Source of the DNA: an uncultured Oscillospiraceae bacterium
GTDB lineage: Bacteria > Bacillota > Clostridia > Oscillospirales > Oscillospiraceae
DNA length: 6,526 bases
Assembly (NCBI GenBank): GCA_934623575.1
Contig: CAKTVL010000043.1
Location: forward strand, 1-6,526
Direction: 5' to 3'
In this document: one piece after another, positions 1-5,719 of the stretch
Position numbering within the stretch: position 1 is the stretch's first letter
How the letters are laid out: every line of letters begins with the position of its first letter
Position numbers and translations under genes: made by a program
The notes under the pieces: model-generated
Told to the model about the DNA's origin: nothing
Database searches by the model: none
What the model saw: only the letters and a program-made list of their open reading frames with translations

Positions 1-71
1 CAGCGGGAGAAGGATTCGAACCCTCACATACGGAGTCAGAGTCCGCTGTGCTACCTTTACACAATCCCGCT
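1..71 (-). tRNA. tRNA-Gln (anticodon CUG)
   Basis: Read on the minus strand this folds as a complete 71-nt cloverleaf. It has a 7-bp acceptor stem (AGCGGGA with TCCCGCT) and discriminator G at position 1. The D arm contains GGTAG. The anticodon stem GCGGA/TCCGT encloses the loop CTCTGAC, which places anticodon CTG at plus positions 39-37. The T arm is GAGGG-TTCGAAT-CCTTC. The anticodon reads CAG glutamine codons. The window ends at the discriminator base, so it cannot be seen whether CCA is encoded. Many Bacillota charge this tRNA with glutamate first and amidate it with GatCAB; that is family knowledge, not visible here. It has its own promoter and lies downstream of spoIIR on the same strand. 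Confidence 0.95.
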
Positions 72-92
72 GTGTTCCGACGAACAAAGACT

Positions 93-120
93 ATTATACA
101 GATTTCACGGCGTTTGTCAA
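93..120 (-). promoter_or_regulatory. Sigma-A promoter of tRNA-Gln
   Basis: On the minus strand a perfect -35 TTGACA (120-115) is followed after 16 bp by a perfect -10 TATAAT (98-93). Transcription would start near 86, about 15 nt before the mature tRNA 5' end at 71. Two full consensus hexamers fit a strong, constitutive stable-RNA promoter. The promoter sits just beyond the spoIIR stop codon, in a gap with no visible terminator hairpin, so some read-through from spoIIR is possible. Confidence 0.9.
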
Positions 121-143
121 CAGTTTTTTCACAGAATCCCATT

Positions 144-758
144 TTATTTTCCCAGCCATTGCCGCAGGCGCTCCCACAGCTCCACAGCGCGGAATTTCAG
201 CATATAGCCGTCCCCCTCCGTGATGAGCTGCACGTCCTCTTTGTCCATGCCGCCGCGCAGGGCGGCGTCCTCCATCTCTGCGCAGGACGCGGTGCACAGC
301 GGCGGATACACCACGCACCACCAGTTCCGCCCGGCGCCCTGGCCGATGACCACCCGCAGCGCCATATACTCCCCCGCCGGCAGCGCAAAGCCGTCGTACT
401 CCTTCCGGGGAAATTCCGCCATTTCCAGCGACGCCTGCACGGGATACGCCCCGCCGCAGGCCTCATAGGCCGCCTGCTCCAGCTGCGGCAGCGCTGCGTG
501 CAGCCGCTCCAGCGCCTCTGCCCTGTCCAACGACTGCTCCAGCAGCGCCGTGGCCTGCGCCAGCACCGCGTCCCGGGCGCGCAGCTTCATGGCCTGGTCG
601 CTCTCGCTGTCGGAGTTTGCGATGACATGCAGCCGCACCAGCTTTTCCTGCAGCTCGTCCTGCTGCCGCAGACTGACCGCTCCGCCCAGCAGCACCGCCG
701 CCAGCGCCAGCAGCAGCGCCAGCTCTATGGGTCTCCACTTATTTGTATATGTATGCAT
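144..758 (-). CDS. spoIIR: Stage II sporulation protein R
   Basis: A 204-residue SpoIIR. In the Bacillus subtilis model the forespore secretes this protein into the intermembrane space. There it triggers the membrane protease SpoIIGA to cleave pro-sigma-E, which switches on the mother-cell programme. Visible support: an N-terminal hydrophobic segment at about residues 11-30 (signal or anchor), the conserved block RLHVIANSDSESDQ at about 42-55, and NWWCVVYPPLC at 145-155, which is a SpoIIR hallmark. The length is normal for the family. I chose the ATG at 758-756 because AAAGGA (775-770) lies 11 nt upstream. A GTG at 767-765 would leave only 2 nt and would start inside the ribosome-binding region. 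The gene follows ispE on the same strand after 76 nt, and that gap holds a possible sigma-F promoter. No terminator hairpin follows the stop codon. Identification is secure; the start is fairly sure. Confidence 0.95.
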   Translation of the reverse strand: MHTYTNKWRPIELALLLALAAVLLGGAVSLRQQDELQEKLVRLHVIANSDSESDQAMKLRARDAVLAQATALLEQSLDRAEALERLHAALPQLEQAAYEACGGAYPVQASLEMAEFPRKEYDGFALPAGEYMALRVVIGQGAGRNWWCVVYPPLCTASCAEMEDAALRGGMDKEDVQLITEGDGYMLKFRAVELWERLRQWLGK

Positions 759-788
759 AAAAAGCACCGTCCTTTGCAGGTTTTCCTA

Positions 789-818
789 CAGTGTGGACGG
801 TGCCTTCCGATTTTATAC
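789..818 (-). promoter_or_regulatory. Candidate sigma-F (forespore) promoter of spoIIR
   Basis: On the minus strand GTATA (818-814) is followed after 15 bp by GTCCACACTG (798-789). The sigma-F consensus is roughly GYATA-N15/16-GGnnAnAnTR. The -35 fits fully. The -10 keeps the first G and the spaced A, A and T but has T in place of the second G. A start near 783 would leave about 25 nt before the spoIIR ATG, with the ribosome binding site inside that leader. B. subtilis spoIIR is a sigma-F gene, so location and function agree. The match is imperfect and was found by eye. Confidence 0.4.
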
Positions 819-834
819 ACTTTATCTGCCGCCG

Positions 835-1683
835 CTATACCGGCTTGGCCACAAATACCTGCGGCCACGTCCGGCGCAGGAGCTCCGCCGCGGCGATGGC
901 CGCGTTCCGGTCGTCGAACAGTCCGAACACCGCGCTGCCGCTGCCGCTGAGCAGCGTACCCAGCGCACCTTGCGCCCGAAGCGCGTCCTTGATGGCCCGC
1001 AGGCTGCTGCCCTCCGGCACCGCCTGTTCAAAGCTGTTGTGCAGCTCCGCCGCCACCGCATGGACATTGTTCGCCGCCACCGCGTCCTGCATATAGCGGC
1101 TGTTCCGCACCAGCATCGAACCCGGCTCATCCAGCCGGCGGTACATCTCCGCAGTGGAATAGCCCTCCTCCGGCTTCACCACCACGAACCAACCCGCGGC
1201 TAGCTGCGGCAGCGGCGTAATGACCTCTCCCCTGCCCGTGGCCAACTGCGTACCGCCCCGGATAAAAAACGGCACGTCACTGCCCAGCTTCGCCGCCATG
1301 CCTTCCAGCTGCGCGTCGGTCATATCCGGCGCGTACAGCCGCCGCAGGCCGCGCAGCACCGCCGCGGCGTCGCTGCTGCCGCCGCCCAGCCCCGCCTGGG
1401 TGGGAATGCGCTTTTTCAGCGTGATGGTCACGCCGCCGCTCCGCGCTCCGGTCTCCGCAAAGAACACCCGCAGCGCCTTCATGCACAGGTTGTCCTCCGC
1501 CCGCTCCGTCACCGGTACATCGCAGTGAAGAGCGTCCTCTCCGGTGCTTCCCCGCACCGTCACCGTGTCCCACAGGCCGATGCGCTGCATAACGGACGTG
1601 ACCGTGTGATATCCGTCCGGGCGCTTTCCGCCCACGCACAGCGTCAGATTCACCTTCGCGCAGGCTCTTTCCGTACATTCCAT
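835..1683 (-). CDS. ispE: 4-diphosphocytidyl-2-C-methyl-D-erythritol kinase
   Basis: A 282-residue cytoplasmic GHMP-family kinase. It phosphorylates the 2-hydroxyl of CDP-methylerythritol with ATP, the fourth step of the MEP route to isoprenoid precursors (for example for undecaprenyl lipids). The N-terminal AKVNL motif gives the conserved Lys10. The glycine-rich ATP loop PTQAGLGGGSSDAAA covers residues 94-108. LGSDVPFF contains Asp136, corresponding to the catalytic Asp of E. coli IspE, and the third GHMP motif LLSGSGSAVFG covers 244-254. Length is typical and all key residues are present, so it should be active. The ATG at 1683 has GAGGTG (1694-1689) 5 nt upstream. The DUF1015 terminator lies immediately before it, so ispE needs read-through or its own weak promoter. 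spoIIR follows on the same strand. Confidence 0.97.
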   Translation of the reverse strand: MECTERACAKVNLTLCVGGKRPDGYHTVTSVMQRIGLWDTVTVRGSTGEDALHCDVPVTERAEDNLCMKALRVFFAETGARSGGVTITLKKRIPTQAGLGGGSSDAAAVLRGLRRLYAPDMTDAQLEGMAAKLGSDVPFFIRGGTQLATGRGEVITPLPQLAAGWFVVVKPEEGYSTAEMYRRLDEPGSMLVRNSRYMQDAVAANNVHAVAAELHNSFEQAVPEGSSLRAIKDALRAQGALGTLLSGSGSAVFGLFDDRNAAIAAAELLRRTWPQVFVAKPV

Positions 1684-1695
1684 AGCGGCACCTCG

Positions 1696-1729
1696 AAAAA
1701 AGAATAGTGCTGCGGCATAGCCGCAGCAC
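1696..1729 (-). terminator. Rho-independent terminator of the DUF1015 gene
   Basis: A perfect 10-bp stem, GTGCTGCGGC (1707-1716) with GCCGCAGCAC (1720-1729), closes a 3-nt loop. In minus-strand RNA it is followed by UAUUCUUUUUU (1706-1696), a good U tract. On the plus strand the hairpin is followed by ATTATACTAT, with no U run, so it acts mainly for the minus strand. The U tract ends one base before the ispE ribosome binding site, so the terminator forms part of the ispE leader. Confidence 0.85.
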
Positions 1730-1730
1730 C

Positions 1731-1736
1731 ATTATA
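1731..1736 (-). promoter_or_regulatory. Possible -10 element for ispE
   Basis: A perfect TATAAT hexamer lies on the minus strand at 1736-1731. At 17 bp upstream the sequence is TGGCGC (1759-1754), a poor -35. No TG extension precedes the -10. If used, transcription would begin near 1724, inside the terminator hairpin. That would spoil the stem and let RNA polymerase pass into ispE. Weak evidence, listed because ispE otherwise lacks a promoter. Confidence 0.25.
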
Positions 1737-1762
1737 CTATATTGTGCGCCGTCGCGCCAGCC

Positions 1763-3046
1763 TTACTTGACGATCTTGCGGGCCTCGATGTAATAGCGCT
1801 TGTCCTGGGCGTGGCCCATGGAGAAGGTCTTGCGGGGCAGCACGCCGTCGGCCATAACGGTCTTGAACAGCTGTTCCTTGCCCATGGCCGGCAGCAGGAA
1901 GCCCATGTTGCCGCTCTTGCTGCCCAGCTCGCGGGTCACGTCGTCGCCGTGGATGTAGTCCACCTCGCCGCCGTTGTCCTTCAGATACTGGTCAATGACG
2001 CTCTGCAGCGTGCCCACCGCCAGCTGTACCTTGGGATCGGGCACGGTCATAAAGTGGCTCTCGCCATTCCACACGAACTCGATGGTGTGGCCCTCGCCCT
2101 TGCCCTCGTAGGCGTTGGGATACGCCGCCTGGAAGGCCTTCATGAACTTGTCGTGGTCCACGCCGAACAGCACCCGGTGGATGGGCTCGAACTGCAGGGC
2201 GTCGTCGTGGTTGTTGACCACCTCCACCAGCGCGTAGCGGGCGGGCAGTGCCAGATACTCCTCGGGGGTCTTGCCCTTCTTCTGCTCCTCGTAGCATGCC
2301 TTGGCGGTAGCCAGAGAGTGGTTGCCGTCGCCCACGGCGAACAGCAGGGGCGCCACGCCGGAGACGCTGTACTTCTTCTGCATGGCCTCGTCGGTGGTCA
2401 GGCCCTCCAGGGCGTTGGCCACGGCGTCGATCTGCTTGTCGGACAGCTTGAAGCCGCGGATGTGGCCGCCGTTCTGCATCAGGTCGAAGTCATAGACCTT
2501 CTCCATGCTGTCGGCAGCGGCGGTCAGCGGCTCGATGACGGTCTTGTCGGGATCGTCGATCAGCAGCATGACATGGGGAAGCTCGATGGGGGCGTTGCGG
2601 CGCACCTTGGCACGGGGCGGGATGCGGTCCAGCACAGTGCCCTCGGTGGCGCGGATCAGCGCGCCGGAGCCGGGGGTGAAGTCATAGGCGTCCAGGTCCA
2701 CCATGCCGATGAGGCCGTGGCGGATCTTGCCGTCAGACTGCTGGCGCTCAATGTAGATCAGGGAGTCGTTCAGCGTCTCGAACACGCCGTCCGCCAGGTA
2801 CTTCTTCATGGCGTTGTTGATATCCTCGATGTACTCGTCCACGTTGGGAGCCTTCAGGTTGGCCTCCGGCAGGATCAGGCGCAGCGTGGAGGGGGCGTCG
2901 CCCACCTTCTCCTCCACTGCCTGCCAATACTCCGGCTCAGAGGTGAACTGGTCGCAGGCGACGACGGCCCACTTGGTCATATCCTGGTCCTTGGGCAGCA
3001 GGATGTCCGCGGGATAAAAGCCCAGCTTGTCAAACTTCTTGTTCAT
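1763..3046 (-). CDS. DUF1015 family protein (COG4198-like)
   Basis: A 427-residue soluble protein whose biochemical role I cannot assign. It matches the clostridial DUF1015 clade. The N-terminal block includes ILLPKDQDMTKWAVVACDQF (about 15-34) and TSEPEYW (35-41). The central signature is GDGNHS (239-244), followed by EPIHRV (287-292). The C-terminal family block begins LPRKTFSMG (403-411). No signal peptide or membrane segment is evident. Some old annotations call such proteins SpoOJ/ParB-like, and GDGNHS recalls the nucleotide-binding motif of ParB/Srx-fold proteins. That relation, and a possible kinase activity, is only inference. In other clostridia I recall DUF1015 genes near serine-biosynthesis genes, but here the gene stands alone. 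Start: the ATG at 3046 has a strong AAGGAGG (3058-3052) 5 nt upstream. An upstream ATG at 3139 would precede the promoter. The gene has its own promoter, leader dyad and terminator. Confidence 0.9.
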   Translation of the reverse strand: MNKKFDKLGFYPADILLPKDQDMTKWAVVACDQFTSEPEYWQAVEEKVGDAPSTLRLILPEANLKAPNVDEYIEDINNAMKKYLADGVFETLNDSLIYIERQQSDGKIRHGLIGMVDLDAYDFTPGSGALIRATEGTVLDRIPPRAKVRRNAPIELPHVMLLIDDPDKTVIEPLTAAADSMEKVYDFDLMQNGGHIRGFKLSDKQIDAVANALEGLTTDEAMQKKYSVSGVAPLLFAVGDGNHSLATAKACYEEQKKGKTPEEYLALPARYALVEVVNNHDDALQFEPIHRVLFGVDHDKFMKAFQAAYPNAYEGKGEGHTIEFVWNGESHFMTVPDPKVQLAVGTLQSVIDQYLKDNGGEVDYIHGDDVTRELGSKSGNMGFLLPAMGKEQLFKTVMADGVLPRKTFSMGHAQDKRYYIEARKIVK

Positions 3047-3065
3047 GGTCTCCTCCTTCAGTGTA

Positions 3066-3083
3066 TGTACATGGTCGTGTACA
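3066..3083. promoter_or_regulatory. TGTACA-N6-TGTACA dyad in the DUF1015 leader
   Basis: Two perfect TGTACA palindromes (3066-3071 and 3078-3083) are separated by 6 bp. They form an 18-bp symmetric site between the predicted transcription start (near 3092) and the ribosome binding site (3058-3052). This position fits an operator for a dimeric repressor, or a small RNA hairpin in the leader. No second copy was noticed in the window. The regulator is unknown. Confidence 0.35.
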
Positions 3084-3098
3084 AGTTGTTCTACGCTG

Positions 3099-3127
3099 AT
3101 AATATCAAAAAGCCACCACATTTGCAA
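3099..3127 (-). promoter_or_regulatory. Sigma-A promoter of the DUF1015 gene
   Basis: On the minus strand -35 TTGCAA (3127-3122, 4 of 6 consensus) is separated by exactly 17 bp from -10 TATTAT (3104-3099, 5 of 6). The start would be near 3092, giving a leader of about 45 nt that contains the TGTACA dyad and a strong ribosome binding site. Confidence 0.65.
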
Positions 3128-3170
3128 TCGCTTTTCCAAATTTATTCAGGCAAACTGAAAAATTTTTTGC

Positions 3171-3200
3171 GCATAGACGGCATTCCCGGGGAAATACTAT
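3171..3200 (+). promoter_or_regulatory. Candidate promoter of the DUF378 gene
   Basis: Two overlapping readings are possible. The sequence GGAAATACTA (3190-3199) fits the sigma-F -10 pattern GGnnAnAnTR at every defined position, with GCATA (3171-3175) as its -35, but the spacer is 14 bp, slightly short. A weak sigma-A alternative is TAGACG (3174-3179) with TACTAT (3195-3200) at 15 bp. Either would start near 3206, about 32 nt before the DUF378 start codon. The choice cannot be settled by eye. Confidence 0.35.
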
Positions 3201-3237
3201 GACAAGCAGTAGTCTTGAAAGAACGGAGGCATTGCAA

Positions 3238-3444
3238 ATGAAGGTTTTTGACCGCATCGCCCTGGCGCTGGTCATCATCGGCGCGCTGAACTGGGGCGCG
3301 GTGGGGCTGTTCCGCTTCGACTGCGTGGCGGCCATCTTCGGCGGGCAGGCAGCGGCCGTCAGCCGCGTGATCTACACGCTGGTGGGCATCGCGGGACTGT
3401 GGTGCATCACCCTGCTGTTCCGGGATACGCCGGAAGAGGCATAA
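3238..3444 (+). CDS. DUF378 family small membrane protein (YuzA-like)
   Basis: A 68-residue integral membrane protein of the DUF378 family, function unknown. It has two hydrophobic helices (about residues 7-26 and 43-61) joined by a short loop. Family features are visible: DRIALALVIIGALNWG at 5-20, FGG at 34-36, and VIYTLVGIAGL at 44-54. The C-terminal tail RDTPEEA is charged and probably cytoplasmic. The ATG at 3238 is preferred over an in-frame ATG at 3199 because GGAGG (3225-3229) lies 8 nt upstream and the family begins with a short M-K/R-x-(L/F)-D-K/R-IAL sequence. The gene is monocistronic, divergent from DUF1015 and convergent with rqcH, and ends in the shared terminator. Its promoter may be forespore-type, which would suggest a sporulation link, but this is speculative. 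Confidence 0.9.
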   Translation: MKVFDRIALALVIIGALNWGAVGLFRFDCVAAIFGGQAAAVSRVIYTLVGIAGLWCITLLFRDTPEEA

Positions 3445-3488
3445 ATAGTGCGAAAAAGACCGCAATACGCGGTCTTTTTCGTGCTATT
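3444..3488. terminator. Bidirectional terminator between the DUF378 gene and rqcH
   Basis: A 20-bp stem (3444-3463 with 3469-3488, two G-T wobbles) closes the 5-nt loop AATAC. The inner core GACCGC/GCGGTC is followed by TTTTTC in both directions, so each strand yields a GC stem plus a U run. The DUF378 stop TAA (3442-3444) touches the left arm and the rqcH stop TAG (3486-3484) lies in the right arm. Confidence 0.92.
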
Positions 3489-5274
3489 TTACAGATAATC
3501 GTTTTACTAATTCCTCGTCCGGGTCGGCGAGAAGGGTGGTGTGATTGGTGTAATTTACAAAGCCGGGAGGGGCGGAAGAGGGCTTTTTGACGTACTTTAT
3601 TTGGGTGAAATCAACGGGGACTTTGGTGCTGTTTTGGGCCTGGGAAAAGTATGCGGCGAGGGAGGCGGCTTCCAGGATGCTCTGGTCGTCGGGTTGTACG
3701 CCACCGGTGGACAGTATCACATGGGAGCCGTGGATCTTCTGGGTGTGGAACCAGAGATCCCACTTATCGGAGAGCTTGGTGGTGAGGCGGTCATTCTGGC
3801 GGTTATTGCGGCCGACGAAAATTCGGAAACCATTGGTAGACAAGAACTCCATCGGTTTACTGGGACGCTGGGGCGGCTGCTTTTTTCCGCCCTTGGCGCG
3901 CAGATAGCCGCCGTCGGTCAGCTCGGATCGGATGTCGTTAAAGTCCTGCTCAGACTCGGCGAGTGTCAGCTCCTGGAGGACACTTTCCAGATATTGGAGC
4001 TCGATCTTGGCCTTTTGGAGCTGCTGGGAAATATACTTCTCGGCGGTTTTGGCTTTTGTGTACTTTTTGAAATATTTTGCCGCATTTTCCTGTGGTGAAA
4101 GGCGAATATCCAGTGGTATTTCCAACTCTTTGCAGTCGGGGTCGTAGTAGTTTACGGCGGTGAGGCGGCTCATGCCGCGCTCCATCTTATATAGGTTAGA
4201 AGTTATGATTTCTCCATAAATACGCCATTTATCACGGTCTTTGCTGTCTAAGAGTTCTTTTTCCTGCATGGCGATCTTGCGGCGGAGACGGGAAATGGCG
4301 TTATTTGTGGTCTTGAGCAGGTCCTGGCCCTTCTGCTTTACCCGCTCCGCCTGCTCCCGTTTGGCATAAAAATCATCCAAAAGAGAGGAAAAAGTGGCGT
4401 ATTTAGTCACATTTTTCCAGTATTTTGGCGCAAAATAAGTAAAGTCAAAGGGCGCGTTTTCGCGGGTCAAAATGGTCGGCGTAAAGTTGCTTTCCTTTAC
4501 AGAATCGCGCCATTCTGACAGGGAATTCCAGAGCAAATCGGCTGTTGACTGCAACAAAAATGCTGTTGACTGAAACGGAAATTGCGTTGACAAAGGCGCA
4601 GAAGGGCCGCCCAGAGGGGCAGATTCGTCGCCGAGGGCGCAAAATGCCAGCTCGCGGGCCACAAGGGGCGAAATACCGTTAAAATTATCCACCATCCACT
4701 TCTCAGCGGGTATGGATGGGTCGGCGGCGGAATAGAGACGCAAAAAGTCCTCCCTGGTGACTATAAAGGGAGATACCTTGTCAGGCGGAATTGGGAGATG
4801 ATAGAACAGACCGGGTAGGATCTGGCGGTCCGGGTTCATCTCGAAGTCGATGCGGCGGAGACAGTCCAGGATACGGCCGTCCTTGTCGGTGAGGATGAGA
4901 TTGGCGCGGCGGGAGACGGCCTCGAGGATGAGGGAATAGCGGGTGCGGTCGCCCAGCTCGTCGGCGGCAGAGACGGTGAGGGTGACCACGCGCTCCAGGG
5001 GGGCCTGCTCTATTTTTTCGATGATGCCGCCGGAGAGGTACTTGCGCAGGAGCATGCAGAACATGGGCGGCTGGGCGGGATTGTCCCGGATGATCTCGGT
5101 GAGGTGCAGGCGGGGCTGCCCGCCGCCGGCGGACAACAGCAGGCGGCGGCTGCCGCGGAGCAGCAGCACCACCTGGTCGCGGGAGGGCTGCTGTATCTTC
5201 TCGATGCGGCTGCCGGTGATCTGGGGGGCAAGCTCGGATACGACGGCCTGCAGGCAAATGGCGTCCAAGGGCAT
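3484..5274 (-). CDS. rqcH: Rqc2 homolog RqcH (NFACT protein, FbpA-like)
   Basis: A 596-residue NFACT protein. B. subtilis RqcH binds stalled 50S subunits that still hold peptidyl-tRNA, recruits tRNA-Ala, and adds C-terminal alanine tails that mark the chain for degradation. Older names are fibronectin-binding protein or FbpA. Domains: NFACT-N about 1-210 (including PPMFCMLLRKYLSGGIIEKIEQ at 69-90), central helical and coiled-coil part about 285-440, and NFACT-R about 475-575 with GFRIFVGRNNRQND (482-495) and WDLWFH...GSHVIL (505-521). The B. subtilis Asp97-Arg98 pair appears here as Glu94-Arg95, and Glu-Ile-Met 121-123 as Glu-Ala-Val 118-120. Residues about 217-249 form an insert with three heptads. 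GC content falls sharply from the N-terminal to the C-terminal coding part. The ATG at 5274 has GGAGGAG 7 nt upstream, inside the end of mrnC, which stops one base before; translation is probably coupled. Confidence 0.95.
   Translation of the reverse strand: MPLDAICLQAVVSELAPQITGSRIEKIQQPSRDQVVLLLRGSRRLLLSAGGGQPRLHLTEIIRDNPAQPPMFCMLLRKYLSGGIIEKIEQAPLERVVTLTVSAADELGDRTRYSLILEAVSRRANLILTDKDGRILDCLRRIDFEMNPDRQILPGLFYHLPIPPDKVSPFIVTREDFLRLYSAADPSIPAEKWMVDNFNGISPLVARELAFCALGDESAPLGGPSAPLSTQFPFQSTAFLLQSTADLLWNSLSEWRDSVKESNFTPTILTRENAPFDFTYFAPKYWKNVTKYATFSSLLDDFYAKREQAERVKQKGQDLLKTTNNAISRLRRKIAMQEKELLDSKDRDKWRIYGEIITSNLYKMERGMSRLTAVNYYDPDCKELEIPLDIRLSPQENAAKYFKKYTKAKTAEKYISQQLQKAKIELQYLESVLQELTLAESEQDFNDIRSELTDGGYLRAKGGKKQPPQRPSKPMEFLSTNGFRIFVGRNNRQNDRLTTKLSDKWDLWFHTQKIHGSHVILSTGGVQPDDQSILEAASLAAYFSQAQNSTKVPVDFTQIKYVKKPSSAPPGFVNYTNHTTLLADPDEELVKRLSVK
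4533..4603. repeat. 21-bp tandem repeat inside rqcH (three units)
   Basis: Plus-strand units begin at 4541, 4562 and 4583. The first two match at 18 of 21 positions; the third is degenerate (about 11 of 21) but keeps GTTGAC in register. GTTGAC recurs at 4544-4549, 4565-4570 and 4586-4591, exactly 21 bp apart. In RqcH this encodes three heptads starting Ser-Thr: STQFPFQ (229-235), STAFLLQ (236-242) and STADLLW (243-249). The unit is a multiple of 7 bp and resembles the GTTGAC-type heptanucleotide repeats I recall from several anaerobe genomes. It keeps the reading frame and falls in a linker of NFACT-N. Confidence 0.8.
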
Positions 5275-5275
5275 A

Positions 5276-5677
5276 TCAGATCTCCTCCATCATGGCGCGG
5301 AACAGCTGCTCCGCGCGGGTCTTGTCCCCCTTCAGGTACAGGTAGCCCATAAGGCACTCCAGGCCGGTGGCGGCGTGGTACTGGGCCGGGGTGGCGCTGC
5401 GGGACATGGTGTGGACATTGGCGTTGCGACCGCGCCGGTAGACCGCCTGCTCCTCGTCGGTGAGCAGGGGGAGGATCTTCTGCACCCGCTCCGCCTGGGC
5501 GGGGGCGCAGACCAGGGAGATGGTGGCGCGGTGCAGGTCCCTGCCGGTGGCCTTGCCGTGGACGCAGAGCCAGGTGCGGACCAGCAGCTCGTAGACGCCG
5601 TCGCCGATATGGGCCAGGGCGATGGCGCTGAGGGCGCGGAGCTCGTCGGGGGCCAGTCGGGGTTCAAAATAGTTCAA
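5276..5677 (-). CDS. mrnC: Mini-ribonuclease III
   Basis: A 133-residue Mini-III: an RNase III catalytic domain without the double-stranded-RNA-binding domain. In B. subtilis it acts as a dimer and trims the 23S rRNA precursor. Visible motifs: ALAHIGDGVYE (20-30), with the family's catalytic Asp26 and Glu30; RRGRNANVH (81-89); and ATGLECLMGYLYL (103-115), whose Glu107 sits at the second acidic metal-site position. The start is TTG at 5677-5675, read as methionine. AAGGAG (5691-5686) lies 8 nt upstream, and the protein then begins (M)NYFEP as in the family. An in-frame ATG at 5714 lies at or before the predicted transcription start. The gene is first in an operon with rqcH, which begins one base after the mrnC stop. 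Both products act on large ribosomal subunits, at birth and at stalling. Confidence 0.95.
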   Translation of the reverse strand: MNYFEPRLAPDELRALSAIALAHIGDGVYELLVRTWLCVHGKATGRDLHRATISLVCAPAQAERVQKILPLLTDEEQAVYRRGRNANVHTMSRSATPAQYHAATGLECLMGYLYLKGDKTRAEQLFRAMMEEI

Positions 5678-5719
5678 GGCAAACACTCCTTCTGTTATAG
5701 AGCGGTGATATACCATGAC

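Noticed and set aside
48..1203. Plus-strand open frames over tRNA-Gln, spoIIR and ispE
   Set aside because: They are antisense to well-identified genes and have low-complexity Arg/Gln/His/Ser-rich translations.
1742..3202. 486-codon open frame on the plus strand antisense to the DUF1015 gene
   Set aside because: It mirrors a clear DUF1015 gene in GC-rich DNA, has a repetitive His/Val/Leu-rich composition, no recognisable family and no ribosome binding site at its start.
3199..3237. Upstream ATG at 3199 for the DUF378 protein
   Set aside because: It overlaps the predicted promoter -10 and lacks a ribosome binding site. The ATG at 3238 has GGAGG and matches the family start.
4541..4603. The 21-bp repeats as a CRISPR array
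   Set aside because: The units are directly adjacent without spacers, lie inside a coding sequence and keep its frame.
5678..5716. ATG at 5714 as the start of mrnC
   Set aside because: It lies at the predicted transcription start, lacks a ribosome binding site, and adds residues not found in the family.
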